A program made the position numbers and the translations under genes. A stretch of DNA of 64,000 bases from Tritrichomonas musculus (taxonomy: Eukaryota > Parabasalia > Tritrichomonadida > Tritrichomonadidae), in the NCBI GenBank assembly GCA_039105265.1, contig JAPFFF010000017.1, positions 310,001-374,000 of the forward strand. The letters run 5' to 3'. This document shows, one piece after another, positions 1-14,500 of the stretch. Numbering within the stretch: position 1 is the first letter of the stretch; each line of letters begins with the position of its first letter. The notes beneath the pieces are model-generated. The model was given only the letters and a program-made list of their open reading frames with translations, ran no database searches and was not told the origin of the DNA.

Positions 1-1464
1 AGAATCGTTTTATAATTGAGAGGATATATTATTTTTTTTATATAAAAATTGATGAAATATAAATATATATATAATTTTGTTTTATTAATTATTATATTAT
101 ATATATTGATAACTTATTAATACTTTTATGTTTAAAAAATATTTATTTTCTAGAGATACACTTGTTTATATTTTTTTTATTTTTTATAAATTTTTAACTT
201 TTTCAGTTATTATTTTTTTTATATTGAAATAATAAACATTATTTATCCTAGTAGTATTTTTATTATAACATTATTTTATTTTATATATATAATATATATT
301 ATATTTTATATACTATTAAAATTTTATATTTAATTTTTACATTATATATTAAATAGATAAATTAACAAAAAAAAATGAAAAATTCAATTAACGATGATTT
401 TTAATTTAATTTCTAAAAAAATATGTTGCTTTGTATTGTGATTATTTTTTGGTTTTCAATATATTAAATATTAAAGTTATTTATATAATATAGTACATAA
501 TAATTTTACTTTATAAAAAATATTTTTAATAATATTTTTAAGAAGATGAGGAAATTCATATTTTTCAAGAATCACTTCACTATTAACTTCACTTCACCGA
601 AAATAATCATCTCACGTCACTAAAAAAATAATAACGTACCAAAATACGATGAAAAATAATTCAAAATAATACAAAATATAAAATTGCATTTTTCTTTAAA
701 ATGAGAGTATAAAGTAACTTATTTACATAATAAAATTTATTTAAATATTTATTATTATTATATTGTACAATTAGTATATAATTATTTCGTAAATCAATTG
801 AGAAATAAGTCATTTTCTTAATTTTTTAATGTAAATTTGCATTTAAATTTATATATGGCTAATAAATTGGATATATAACAGATAATATATTTTATAAATA
901 AAATATAAAATATTATTATTGATTTATAATTCATAAATATTTTATTTGACTCGAGATATAGATGAAACATTATTTTTTAAATGGTTTTTAAATTCTCGAC
1001 ATCCATTAAAACCAATTATGGCAAATGTCAGTATTGGATATATAGAAGTAAATAATCTTAATATTTTTTCATAAGATAAAATATTCATTCAATTAAAGTA
1101 AAAATAAAAAAATCAAATAACGAGTTTTCACTTCACATGAATACCTCTAGTTAGTTATAAATTGAGAGACTTTTAGAGATAAACTTTTGAGGGAATAGAA
1201 TATTTTAATGACGAATTAGATGAAATTTTTTAGACTTTAATTCAATTTAATGATTTTTTGACATAAACTTTTTAGACTTTAAGTCCTATTTACGACTTTT
1301 TAGGAGATCAAGTTCGAGTCAACCTATAATTATAAATATTTATGTTTTACAAAGTATAATGTATATGTATAAAATCAAATAGTATTAGTAGTTTTGAAGG
1401 ATATCTCTTACGAAGAGAGATCTATTAGCATGTGAAGTCAAAAAAAACTCGATGAAAATTAAGA
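1..1464. other. AT-rich intergenic DNA, no gene seen
   Basis: This stretch is very AT-rich with homopolymer runs and many stops in all frames. I see no ORF of note, no tRNA fold and no terminal repeats. A short run around 1,306-1,325 has a vaguely T-loop-like look but no supporting stems. Confidence 0.7.
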
Positions 1465-2253
1465 TAGGTCGGCCAGAATAACGAGTTTTGTCAAAAAAAA
1501 TAAAAAAACGTAGGAATATCTTCTATTTGATATATAATATTATATGATGTTTTCATATTCTGTTTACCAAGTTTCATCCAATTTCTTGAGTTGAGTTTTG
1601 TGAAATTTATGTTTTTTCTTTAAAACAAATAATATTAATATATCCTATAATTATCATTATAAAAGATAATTATTTATGTTTAACTATATCTATAATATTA
1701 TATTAAATTTAGTTTAATCATTAATAAATAAATATTTATTTTATTTAACATGAAAAAGGTATTCTTAAAAAATACAAAATTCAATTCTTTTTGAAAAAGT
1801 TTGAGATATTTCCCTCTAAGTTTTTCTTCTTCTTTTTCATTTTTAAGTCTACTTTTGTTGTTATATAAGTTTTTGTAATATAATAAAATAAAAATAAAAA
1901 GGAAATTTGATCTTCTATTTTTTGAAATATTGTATTAAATTTTTTCCATCAATTCACTGATTAATAATAAATATTTCTTAATTATTATTATATTATTATA
2001 TATTATATATAGTTTAAAACTAAGAAAAATAATAAAATAACATGTATATTTAATATATAACAGGATATAATTCTTTTAAATACAAATTTCAAAAAAATGA
2101 TGATAAAAAAAATCCAACTCAAGAATTCCCACAAAATTTAGATATTTTCTTAATCATATGATCATGAAACAAATATTAAAGTTTGGGAAGTTTCTTGCAT
2201 TTTTTTAAATTTAGCTTTATGTTTTTGACAAATACGTTATTTTGGCCGACCTA
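1465..2253. mobile_element. Non-autonomous TIR element, copy A (789 bp, TA target)
   Basis: The left end reads TAGGTCGGCCAGAATAACGA and the reverse complement of the right end reads TAGGTCGGCCAAAATAACGT. The inverted repeat runs about 32 bp with a few mismatches, and weaker similarity continues inward (for example around the TTCTTGAGTTG motif near 1,590 and its inverted partner near 2,120). TA dinucleotides bound both ends, as in Tc1/mariner/pogo insertions. The inside is AT-rich with no ORF. A closely similar copy lies at 25,176-25,965 in the same orientation. The TIRs and second copy are seen directly; the superfamily is inferred from the TA ends. Confidence 0.8.
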
Positions 2254-2555
2254 TAAATTAAGTGTTTTGATTGGTTTCAATGACCAATTTAAAGATTATT
2301 AAATGGGTAAGAAAACTTATTAGAATCGCCAAATAAAACCTAAAATTCGAAGAGATTTTGAAATTTTTTGAGGTCAAAAAAAAAAGTGTCCCACTCATAT
2401 GTTCAAATTATGTCAAAAATTGAAATCAATTTTTTGGTGCACCATCTGTTTTTTCGCAAAAATGAAGTTATAAATAATATATAAAGAGTTTGAATATAAA
2501 AAATTAAATTTTTATTAAAAATTTTTAAGCCAACACACATAAATGTTTAGGAAGC
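2254..2555. other. 3' flank of the giant coiled-coil gene
   Basis: This is AT-rich DNA between the TIR element and the stop codon of the minus-strand giant gene. On the minus strand a TAAA motif lies 7 nt after the stop codon (complement at 2,546-2,549). That fits the UAAA polyadenylation signal known from Trichomonas, but such a motif is expected often in AT-rich DNA. Nothing else is seen. Confidence 0.45.
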
Positions 2556-5500
2556 TTACTGCTTCTGTTGAGATCTGAACAGAAGTTGAACAGCATGAGC
2601 TTTAGGCAAATCGACGAAGATTTGATGAGGAACTGGTTGTTGTTGAGGAACTGCCCTTTGTTTAAGTTTCTTCACTTCATATTTAAGGCATTTAAGATTG
2701 TGCTGAATTACAGCATTTGCATTCTTAGTTTGTTCGAGGTCATCCTTAATTTGGTTAATATACAAATTGTTCATTTGGTCACTAGGAGCAGATCTTTCTT
2801 GAATTGGTTCTACAGGTGCTTGAGAAACTGTTGATGGCAGATTCTTTAGCTTCTTGACTTCATATTTAAGGCATCGTAAGTCTTTGTTGAGTTTGTCATT
2901 TTCAGCCTTCAGTTTGTTGTATTTGTTATTAGCTTCATTAGCAGAATTTTGTGCATTTTGAATATTATTGTATATTTCATCTGGAATAATTGGGGCCGCT
3001 TCGCCTTCATTGGATGGCTTGGCTATAGGACGTCCTTTAAGTTTCTTAACTTCATATTTAATGCAGTTAAGTTGATGTTTAATTCCTGAAACGTCAGATG
3101 AGAGTTGATTGAAATTATTGTTAGCTTCATTTGCTGAACGCTGAGCTGCACTAGCATTGTTTTCAGCAGCAGAAAGACGATCAAGAAGATCATCTGGAAT
3201 GGCTGGTGCTGCGCGTTCTTCAACTGGTGCTGGACGTTCTTTGAGTTTCTTGACTTCATATTTAAGGCAACGGAGATCATTCTTAAGTTTCTCTCCTTCT
3301 TTCTTTAGAGTAATGGTTTGTTCTTGAGCTTCACTGGCTTGTTGTTTAGCATCAAGTGCATTCTTTTCAGCAGCTGAGAGTCTTTCAAGAAGATCATCTG
3401 GAATGGCTGGAACTTCAACAGCGCGTTCTTCAACTGGAGCTGGGGCTGCTGGTGTTGGACGTTCCTTAAGTTTCTTGACTTCATATTTGAGGCATCCTAA
3501 GTCATTCTTGAGTTTCTCTCCTTCTTGGCGAAGAGCATTAACTTCATTGCGGGCTGCATTGGCATTGTTCTCTGCAGCTGAAAGACGATCAAGAAGATCA
3601 TCTGGAATAGCTGGGGCTGGTGCTGCGCGTTCTTCAACTGGGGCTGGACGTCCTTTAAGTTTCTTAACTTCATATTTAATGCAGTTAAGTTGATGTTTAA
3701 TGCCTGAAACGTCAGATGAGAGTTGATTGAAATTATTGTTAGCTTCATTTGCTGAACGCTGAGCTGTATTAGCATTGTTTTCAGCAGCAGAAAGACGATC
3801 AAGAAGATCATCTGGAATGGCTGGTGCTGCGCGTTCTTTGAGTTTCTTGACTTCATATTTAAGGCAACGGAGATCATTCTTAAGTTTCTCTCCTTCTTTC
3901 TTTAGAGTAATGGTTTGTTCTTGAGCTTCACTGGCTTGTTGTTTAGCATCAAGTGCATTCTTTTCAGCAGCTGAGAGTCTTTCAAGAAGATCATCTGGAA
4001 TGGCTGGAACTTCAACAGCGCGTTCTTCAACTGGAGCTGGTGAAACTGCTTCTGGAATTGGACGTTCCTTGAGTTTCTTGACTTCATATTTGAGGCATTT
4101 GTTATTTTCTTTAAGTTTTTCGAATTCTTTGTTCAATTGTTCAAATTGTTCTTCAGTTCTGGTTGCCTTCTGTTCGGCTGCTGAGAGTCTTTCAAGAAGA
4201 TCATCTGGAATGACTGGTGTAGCATGTTCTTCAACTAGAGCTGGGGCTGCTGGTGTTGGACGTTCCTTGAGTTTCTTGACTTCATACTTAAGGCATCCTA
4301 AGTCATTCTTAAGTTTCTCTCCTTCTTGGCGAAGAGCATTTGTTTCATTGCGAGCTGCATTGGCATTGTTCTCTGCAGCTGAAAGACGATCAAGAAGATC
4401 ATCTGGAATAGCTGGGGCTGGGGCTGCGTGTTCTTCAACTGGGGCTGGACGCTCTTTAAGTTTCTTTACGGCATATTTGAGGCATTTAATATCACTCTTC
4501 ATCTTCTCTCCTTCTTGGCGAAGGGCGTTGGTTTGTTCTTCGGCTCTGGTTGCCTTCTGTTCAGCGGCTGAGAGTCTTTCAAGAAGATCATCTGGAATGG
4601 CTGGAACTTCAACAGCGCGTTCTTCAACTGGAGCTGGGGCTGCTGGTGTTGGACGTTCCTTGAGTTTCTTGACTTCATACTTAAGGCATCCTAAGTCATT
4701 CTTAAGTTTCTCTCCTTCTTGGCGAAGAGCATTAACTTCATTGCGAGCTGCATTGGCATTGTTCTCTGCAGCTGAAAGACGATCAAGAAGATCATCTGGA
4801 ATAGCTGGGGCTGGGGCTGCGTGTTCTTCAACTGGGGCTGGTGCAACTGCTTCTGGAATTGGGCGTTCCTTGAGTTTCTTGACTTCATATTTGAGGCATT
4901 TAATATCACTCTTCATCTTCTCTCCTTCTTGGCGAAGGGCGTTGGTTTGTTCTTGAGCTTCACTGGCTTGTTGTTTAGCATCAAGTGCATTCTTTTCAGC
5001 AGCTGAGAGTCTTTCAAGAAGATCATCTGGAATGGCTGGAACTTCAACAGCGCGTTCTTCAACTGGAGCTGGGGCTGCTGGTGTTGGGCGTTCCTTGAGT
5101 TTCTTGACTTCATACTTAAGGCATCCTAAGTCATTCTTGAGTTTCTCTCCTTCTTGGCGAAGAGCATTAACTTCATTGCGAGCTGCATTGGCATTGTTCT
5201 CTGCAGCTGAAAGACGATCAAGAAGATCATCTGGAATAGCTGGGGCTGGGGCTGCGTGTTCTTCAACTGGGGCTGGTGCAACTGCTTCTGGAATTGGGCG
5301 TTCCTTGAGTTTCTTGACTTCATATTTGAGGCAGCGAAGTTCATTCTTCATCTTCTCTCCTTCTTGGCGAAGGGCGTTGGTTTGTTCTTGAGCTTCACTG
5401 GCTTGTTGTTTAGCATCAAGTGCATTCTTTTCAGCAGCTGAGAGTCTTTCAAGAAGATCATCTGGAATGGCTGGAACTTCAACAGCGCGTTCTTCAACTG

Positions 5501-8500
5501 GAGCTGGGGCTGCTGGTGTTGGGCGTTCCTTGAGTTTCTTGACTTCATACTTAAGGCATCCTAAGTCATTCTTAAGTTTCTCTCCTTCTTGGCGAAGAGC
5601 ATTAACTTCATTGCGAGCTGCATTGGCATTGTTCTCTGCAGCTGAAAGACGATCAAGAAGATCATCTGGAATAGCTGGGGCTGGGGCTGCGTGTTCTTCA
5701 ACTGGGGCTGGTGCAACTGCTTCTGGAATTGGGCGTTCCTTGAGTTTCTTGACTTCATATTTGAGGCAGCGAAGTTCATTCTTCATCTTCTCTCCTTCTT
5801 GGCGAAGGGCGTTGGTTTGTTCTTCGGCTCTGGTTGCCTTCTGTTCAGCGGCTGAGAGTCTTTCAAGAAGATCATCTGGAATGGCTGGAACTTCAACAGC
5901 GCGTTCTTCAACTGGAGCTGGGGCTGCTGGTGTTGGACGTTCCTTGAGTTTCTTGACTTCATACTTAAGGCATCCTAAGTCATTCTTAAGTTTCTCTCCT
6001 TCTTGGCGAAGAGCATTTGTTTCATTGCGAGCTGCATTGGCATTGTTCTCTGCAGCTGAAAGACGATCAAGAAGATCATCTGGAATAGCTGGGGCTGGTG
6101 CAACTGCTTCTGGAATTGGACGTTGTTTAAGTTTCTTGACTTCATATTTGAGGCATTTAATATCACTCTTCATCTTCTCTCCTTCTTGGCGAAGGGCGTT
6201 GGTTTGTTCTTGAGCTTCACTGGCTTGTTGTTTAGCATCAAGTGCATTCTTTTCAGCAGCTGAGAGTCTTTCAAGAAGATCATCTGGAATGGCTGGAACT
6301 TCAACAGCGCGTTCTTCAACTGGAGCTGGGGCTGCTGGTGTTGGGCGTTCCTTGAGTTTCTTGACTTCATACTTAAGGCATCCTAAGTCATTCTTGAGTT
6401 TCTCTCCTTCTTGGCGAAGAGCATTTGTTTCATTACGGGCTGCATTGGCATTGTTCTCTGCAGCTGAAAGACGATCAAGAAGATCATCTGGAATAGCTGG
6501 GGCTGGGGCTGCATGTTCTTCAACTGGGGCTGGTGCAACTGCTTCTGGAATTGGGCGTTCCTTGAGTTTCTTGACTTCATATTTGAGGCAGCGAAGTTCA
6601 TTCTTCATCTTCTCTCCTTCTTGGCGAAGGGCGTTGGTTTGTTCTTCGGCTCTGGTTGCCTTCTGTTCAGCGGCTGAGAGTCTTTCAAGAAGATCATCTG
6701 GAATGGCTGGAACTTCAACAGCGCGTTCTTCAACTGGAGCTGGGGCTGCTGGTGTTGGGCGTTCCTTGAGTTTCTTGACTTCATACTTAAGGCATCCTAA
6801 GTCATTCTTAAGTTTCTCTCCTTCTTGGCGAAGAGCATTAACTTCATTGCGAGCTGCATTGGCATTGTTCTCTGCAGCTGAAAGACGATCAAGAAGATCA
6901 TCTGGAATAGCTGGGGCTGGTGCAACTGCTTCTGGAATTGGACGTTGTTTAAGTTTCTTGACTTCATATTTGAGGCAGCGAAGTTCATTCTTCATCTTCT
7001 CTCCTTCTTGGCGAAGGGCGTTGGTTTGTTCTTGAGCTTCACTGGCTTGTTGTTTAGCATCAAGTGCATTCTTTTCAGCAGCTGAGAGTCTTTCAAGAAG
7101 ATCATCTGGAATGGCTGGAACTTCAACAGCGCGTTCTTCAACTGGAGCTGGGGCTGCTGGTGTTGGGCGTTCCTTGAGTTTCTTGACTTCATACTTAAGG
7201 CATCCTAAGTCATTCTTGAGTTTCTCTCCTTCTTGGCGAAGAGCATTAACTTCATTGCGAGCTGCATTGGCATTGTTCTCTGCAGCTGAAAGACGATCAA
7301 GAAGATCATCTGGAATAGCTGGGGCTGGGGCTGCATGTTCTTCAACTGGGGCTGGTGCAACTGCTTCTGGAATTGGGCGTTCCTTGAGTTTCTTGACTTC
7401 ATATTTGAGGCAGCGAAGTTCATTCTTCATCTTCTCTCCTTCTTGGCGAAGGGCGTTGGTTTGTTCTTGAGCTTCACTGGCTTGTTGTTTAGCATCAAGT
7501 GCATTCTTTTCAGCAGCTGAGAGTCTTTCAAGAAGATCATCTGGAATGGCTGGAACTTCAACAGCGCGTTCTTCAACTGGAGCTGGGGCTGCTGGTGTTG
7601 GGCGTTCCTTGAGTTTCTTGACTTCATACTTAAGGCATCCTAAGTCATTCTTGAGTTTCTCTCCTTCTTGGCGAAGAGCATTAACTTCATTGCGAGCTGC
7701 ATTGGCATTGTTCTCTGCAGCTGAAAGACGATCAAGAAGATCATCTGGAATAGCTGGGGCTGGGGCTGCATGTTCTTCAACTGGGGCTGGTGCAACTGCT
7801 TCTGGAATTGGGCGTTCCTTGAGTTTCTTGACTTCATATTTGAGGCAGTGAAGTTCATTCTTCATCTTCTCTCCTTCTTGGCGAAGGGCGTTGGTTTGTT
7901 CTTGAGCTTCACTGGCTTGTTGTTTAGCATCAAGTGCATTCTTTTCAGCAGCTGAGAGTCTTTCAAGAAGATCATCTGGAATGGCTGGAACTTCAACAGC
8001 GCGTTCTTCAACTGGAGCTGGGGCTGCTGGTGTTGGGCGTTCCTTGAGTTTCTTGACTTCATACTTAAGGCATCCTAAGTCATTCTTAAGTTTCTCTCCT
8101 TCTTGGCGAAGAGCATTAACTTCATTGCGAGCTGCATTGGCATTGTTCTCTGCAGCTGAAAGACGATCAAGAAGATCATCTGGAATAGCTGGGGCTGGGG
8201 CTGCGTGTTCTTCAACTGGGGCTGGTGCAACTGCTTCTGGAATTGGGCGTTCCTTGAGTTTCTTGACTTCATATTTGAGGCAGCGAAGTTCATTCTTCAT
8301 CTTCTCTCCTTCTTGGCGAAGGGCGTTGGTTTGTTCTTCGGCTCTGGTTGCCTTCTGTTCAGCGGCTGAGAGTCTTTCAAGAAGATCATCTGGAATGGCT
8401 GGAACTTCAACAGCGCGTTCTTCAACTGGAGCTGGGGCTGCTGGTGTTGGGCGTTCCTTGAGTTTCTTGACTTCATACTTAAGGCATCCTAAGTCATTCT

Positions 8501-11500
8501 TGAGTTTCTCTCCTTCTTGGCGAAGAGCATTAACTTCATTGCGAGCTGCATTGGCATTGTTCTCTGCAGCTGAAAGACGATCAAGAAGATCATCTGGAAT
8601 AGCTGGGGCTGGGGCTGCGTGTTCTTCAACTGGGGCTGGTGCAACTGCTTCTGGAATTGGGCGTTCCTTGAGTTTCTTGACTTCATATTTGAGGCAGCGA
8701 AGTTCATTCTTCATCTTCTCTCCTTCTTGGCGAAGGGCGTTGGTTTGTTCTTGAGCTTCACTGGCTTGTTGTTTAGCATCAAGTGCATTCTTTTCAGCAG
8801 CTGAGAGTCTTTCAAGAAGATCATCTGGAATGGCTGGAACTTCAACAGCGCGTTCTTCAACTGGAGCTGGGGCTGCTGGTGTTGGGCGTTCCTTGAGTTT
8901 CTTGACTTCATACTTAAGGCATCCTAAGTCATTCTTAAGTTTCTCTCCTTCTTGGCGAAGAGCATTAACTTCATTGCGAGCTGCATTGGCATTGTTCTCT
9001 GCAGCTGAAAGACGATCAAGAAGATCATCTGGAATAGCTGGGGCTGGGGCTGCGTGTTCTTCAACTGGGGCTGGTGCAACTGCTTCTGGAATTGGGCGTT
9101 CCTTGAGTTTCTTGACTTCATATTTGAGGCAGCGAAGTTCATTCTTCATCTTCTCTCCTTCTTGGCGAAGGGCGTTGGTTTGTTCTTCGGCTCTGGTTGC
9201 CTTCTGTTCAGCGGCTGAGAGTCTTTCAAGAAGATCATCTGGAATGGCTGGAACTTCAACAGCGCGTTCTTCAACTGGAGCTGGGGCTGCTGGTGTTGGA
9301 CGTTCCTTGAGTTTCTTGACTTCATACTTAAGGCATCCTAAGTCATTCTTAAGTTTCTCTCCTTCTTGGCGAAGAGCATTTGTTTCATTGCGAGCTGCAT
9401 TGGCATTGTTCTCTGCAGCTGAAAGACGATCAAGAAGATCATCTGGAATAGCTGGGGCTGGTGCAACTGCTTCTGGAATTGGACGTTGTTTAAGTTTCTT
9501 GACTTCATATTTGAGGCATTTAATATCACTCTTCATCTTCTCTCCTTCTTGGCGAAGGGCGTTGGTTTGTTCTTGAGCTTCACTGGCTTGTTGTTTAGCA
9601 TCAAGTGCATTCTTTTCAGCAGCTGAGAGTCTTTCAAGAAGATCATCTGGAATGGCTGGAACTTCAACAGCGCGTTCTTCAACTGGAGCTGGGGCTGCTG
9701 GTGTTGGGCGTTCCTTGAGTTTCTTGACTTCATACTTAAGGCATCCTAAGTCATTCTTGAGTTTCTCTCCTTCTTGGCGAAGAGCATTTGTTTCATTACG
9801 GGCTGCATTGGCATTGTTCTCTGCAGCTGAAAGACGATCAAGAAGATCATCTGGAATAGCTGGGGCTGGGGCTGCGTGTTCTTCAACTGGGGCTGGTGCA
9901 ACTGCTTCTGGAATTGGGCGTTCCTTGAGTTTCTTGACTTCATATTTGAGGCAGCGAAGTTCATTCTTCATCTTCTCTCCTTCTTGGCGAAGGGCGTTGG
10001 TTTGTTCTTCGGCTCTGGTTGCCTTCTGTTCAGCGGCTGAGAGTCTTTCAAGAAGATCATCTGGAATGGCTGGAACTTCAACAGCGCGTTCTTCAACTGG
10101 AGCTGGGGCTGCTGGTGTTGGGCGTTCCTTGAGTTTCTTGACTTCATACTTAAGGCATCCTAAGTCATTCTTAAGTTTCTCTCCTTCTTGGCGAAGAGCA
10201 TTAACTTCATTGCGAGCTGCATTGGCATTGTTCTCTGCAGCTGAAAGACGATCAAGAAGATCATCTGGAATAGCTGGGGCTGGGGCTGCATGTTCTTCAA
10301 CTGGGGCTGGTGCAACTGCTTCTGGAATTGGGCGTTCCTTGAGTTTCTTGACTTCATATTTGAGGCAGCGAAGTTCATTCTTCATCTTCTCTCCTTCTTG
10401 GCGAAGGGCGTTGGTTTGTTCTTGAGCTTCACTGGCTTGTTGTTTAGCATCAAGTGCATTCTTTTCAGCAGCTGAGAGTCTTTCAAGAAGATCATCTGGA
10501 ATGGCTGGAACTTCAACAGCGCGTTCTTCAACTGGAGCTGGGGCTGCTGGTGTTGGGCGTTCCTTGAGTTTCTTGACTTCATACTTAAGGCATCCTAAGT
10601 CATTCTTGAGTTTCTCTCCTTCTTGGCGAAGAGCATTAACTTCATTGCGAGCTGCATTGGCATTGTTCTCTGCAGCTGAAAGACGATCAAGAAGATCATC
10701 TGGAATAGCTGGGGCTGGGGCTGCGTGTTCTTCAACTGGGGCTGGTGCAACTGCTTCTGGAATTGGGCGTTCCTTGAGTTTCTTGACTTCATATTTGAGG
10801 CAGCGAAGTTCATTCTTCATCTTCTCTCCTTCTTGGCGAAGGGCGTTGGTTTGTTCTTGAGCTTCACTGGCTTGTTGTTTAGCATCAAGTGCATTCTTTT
10901 CAGCAGCTGAGAGTCTTTCAAGAAGATCATCTGGAATGGCTGGAACTTCAACAGCGCGTTCTTCAACTGGAGCTGGGGCTGCTGGTGTTGGGCGTTCCTT
11001 GAGTTTCTTGACTTCATACTTAAGGCATCCTAAGTCATTCTTAAGTTTCTCTCCTTCTTGGCGAAGAGCATTAACTTCATTGCGAGCTGCATTGGCATTG
11101 TTCTCTGCAGCTGAAAGACGATCAAGAAGATCATCTGGAATAGCTGGGGCTGGGGCTGCGTGTTCTTCAACTGGGGCTGGTGCAACTGCTTCTGGAATTG
11201 GGCGTTCCTTGAGTTTCTTGACTTCATATTTGAGGCAGCGAAGTTCATTCTTCATCTTCTCTCCTTCTTGGCGAAGGGCGTTGGTTTGTTCTTCGGCTCT
11301 GGTTGCCTTCTGTTCAGCGGCTGAGAGTCTTTCAAGAAGATCATCTGGAATGGCTGGAACTTCAACAGCGCGTTCTTCAACTGGAGCTGGGGCTGCTGGT
11401 GTTGGACGTTCCTTGAGTTTCTTGACTTCATACTTAAGGCATCCTAAGTCATTCTTAAGTTTCTCTCCTTCTTGGCGAAGAGCATTAACTTCATTGCGAG

Positions 11501-14500
11501 CTGCATTGGCATTGTTCTCTGCAGCTGAAAGACGATCAAGAAGATCATCTGGAATAGCTGGGGCTGGGGCTGCATGTTCTTCAACTGGGGCTGGTGCAAC
11601 TGCTTCTGGAATTGGGCGTTCCTTGAGTTTCTTGACTTCATATTTGAGGCAGCGAAGTTCATTCTTCATCTTCTCTCCTTCTTGGCGAAGGGCGTTGGTT
11701 TGTTCTTCGGCTCTGGTTGCCTTCTGTTCAGCGGCTGAGAGTCTTTCAAGAAGATCATCTGGAATGGCTGGAACTTCAACAGCGCGTTCTTCAACTGGAG
11801 CTGGGGCTGCTGGTGTTGGGCGTTCCTTGAGTTTCTTGACTTCATACTTAAGGCATCCTAAGTCATTCTTGAGTTTCTCTCCTTCTTGGCGAAGAGCATT
11901 TGTTTCATTACGGGCTGCATTGGCATTGTTCTCTGCAGCTGAAAGACGATCAAGAAGATCATCTGGAATAGCTGGGGCTGGGGCTGCGTGTTCTTCAACT
12001 GGGGCTGGTGCAACTGCTTCTGGAATTGGGCGTTCCTTGAGTTTCTTGACTTCATATTTGAGGCAGCGAAGTTCATTCTTCATCTTCTCTCCTTCTTGGC
12101 GAAGGGCGTTGGTTTGTTCTTCGGCTCTGGTTGCCTTCTGTTCAGCGGCTGAGAGTCTTTCAAGAAGATCATCTGGAATGGCTGGAACTTCAACAGCGCG
12201 TTCTTCAACTGGAGCTGGGGCTGCTGGTGTTGGGCGTTCCTTGAGTTTCTTGACTTCATACTTAAGGCATCCTAAGTCATTCTTGAGTTTCTCTCCTTCT
12301 TGGCGAAGAGCATTTGTTTCATTACGGGCTGCATTGGCATTGTTCTCTGCAGCTGAAAGACGATCAAGAAGATCATCTGGAATAGCTGGGGCTGGGGCTG
12401 CGTGTTCTTCAACTGGGGCTGGTGCAACTGCTTCTGGAATTGGGCGTTCCTTGAGTTTCTTGACTTCATATTTGAGGCAGCGAAGTTCATTCTTCATCTT
12501 CTCTCCTTCTTGGCGAAGGGCGTTGGTTTGTTCTTGAGCTTCACTGGCTTGTTGTTTAGCATCAAGTGCATTCTTTTCAGCAGCTGAGAGTCTTTCAAGA
12601 AGATCATCTGGAATGGCTGGAACTTCAACAGCGCGTTCTTCAACTGGAGCTGGGGCTGCTGGTGTTGGGCGTTCCTTGAGTTTCTTGACTTCATACTTAA
12701 GGCATCCTAAGTCATTCTTAAGTTTCTCTCCTTCTTGGCGAAGAGCATTAACTTCATTGCGAGCTGCATTGGCATTGTTCTCTGCAGCTGAAAGACGATC
12801 AAGAAGATCATCTGGAATAGCTGGGGCTGGGGCTGCGTGTTCTTCAACTGGGGCTGGTGCAACTGCTTCTGGAATTGGACGTTGTTTAAGTTTCTTGACT
12901 TCATATTTGAGGCATTTAATATCACTCTTCATCTTCTCTCCTTCTTGGCGAAGGGCGTTGGTTTGTTCTTGAGCTTCACTGGCTTGTTGTTTAGCATCAA
13001 GTGCATTCTTTTCAGCAGCTGAGAGTCTTTCAAGAAGATCATCTGGAATGGCTGGAACTTCAACAGCGCGTTCTTCAACTGGAGCTGGGGCTGCTGGTGT
13101 TGGGCGTTCCTTGAGTTTCTTGACTTCATACTTAAGGCATCCTAAGTCATTCTTAAGTTTCTCTCCTTCTTGGCGAAGAGCATTTGTTTCATTACGGGCT
13201 GCATTGGCATTGTTCTCTGCAGCTGAAAGACGATCAAGAAGATCATCTGGAATAGCTGGGGCTGGGGCTGCGTGTTCTTCAACTGGGGCTGGTGCAACTG
13301 CTTCTGGAATTGGGCGTTCCTTGAGTTTCTTGACTTCATATTTGAGGCAGCGAAGTTCATTCTTCATCTTCTCTCCTTCTTGGCGAAGGGCGTTGGTTTG
13401 TTCTTCGGCTCTGGTTGCCTTCTGTTCAGCGGCTGAGAGTCTTTCAAGAAGATCATCTGGAATGGCTGGAACTTCAACAGCGCGTTCTTCAACTGGAGCT
13501 GGGGCTGCTGGTGTTGGACGTTCCTTGAGTTTCTTGACTTCATACTTAAGGCATCCTAAGTCATTCTTAAGTTTCTCTCCTTCTTGGCGAAGAGCATTTG
13601 TTTCATTACGGGCTGCATTGGCATTGTTCTCTGCAGCTGAAAGACGATCAAGAAGATCATCTGGAATAGCTGGGGCTGGGGCTGCGTGTTCTTCAACTGG
13701 GGCTGGTGCAACTGCTTCTGGAATTGGGCGTTCCTTGAGTTTCTTGACTTCATATTTGAGGCAGCGAAGTTCATTCTTCATCTTCTCTCCTTCTTGGCGA
13801 AGGGCGTTGGTTTGTTCTTCGGCTCTGGTTGCCTTCTGTTCAGCGGCTGAGAGTCTTTCAAGAAGATCATCTGGAATGGCTGGAACTTCAACAGCGCGTT
13901 CTTCAACTGGAGCTGGGGCTGCTGGTGTTGGACGTTCCTTGAGTTTCTTGACTTCATACTTAAGGCATCCTAAGTCATTCTTGAGTTTCTCTCCTTCTTG
14001 GCGAAGAGCATTTGTTTCATTACGGGCTGCATTGGCATTGTTCTCTGCAGCTGAAAGACGATCAAGAAGATCATCTGGAATAGCTGGGGCTGGGGCTGCA
14101 TGTTCTTCAACTGGGGCTGGTGCAACTGCTTCTGGAATTGGGCGTTCCTTGAGTTTCTTGACTTCATATTTGAGGCAGCGAAGTTCATTCTTCATCTTCT
14201 CTCCTTCTTGGCGAAGGGCGTTGGTTTGTTCTTGAGCTTCACTGGCTTGTTGTTTAGCATCAAGTGCATTCTTTTCAGCAGCTGAGAGTCTTTCAAGAAG
14301 ATCATCTGGAATGGCTGGAACTTCAACAGCGCGTTCTTCAACTGGAGCTGGGGCTGCTGGTGTTGGGCGTTCCTTGAGTTTCTTGACTTCATACTTAAGG
14401 CATCCTAAGTCATTCTTGAGTTTCTCTCCTTCTTGGCGAAGAGCATTAACTTCATTGCGAGCTGCATTGGCATTGTTCTCTGCAGCTGAAAGACGATCAA

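Noticed and set aside
1300-1330. tRNA-like T-loop (GTTCGAGTC)
   Set aside because: No acceptor, D or anticodon stems could be found around it.
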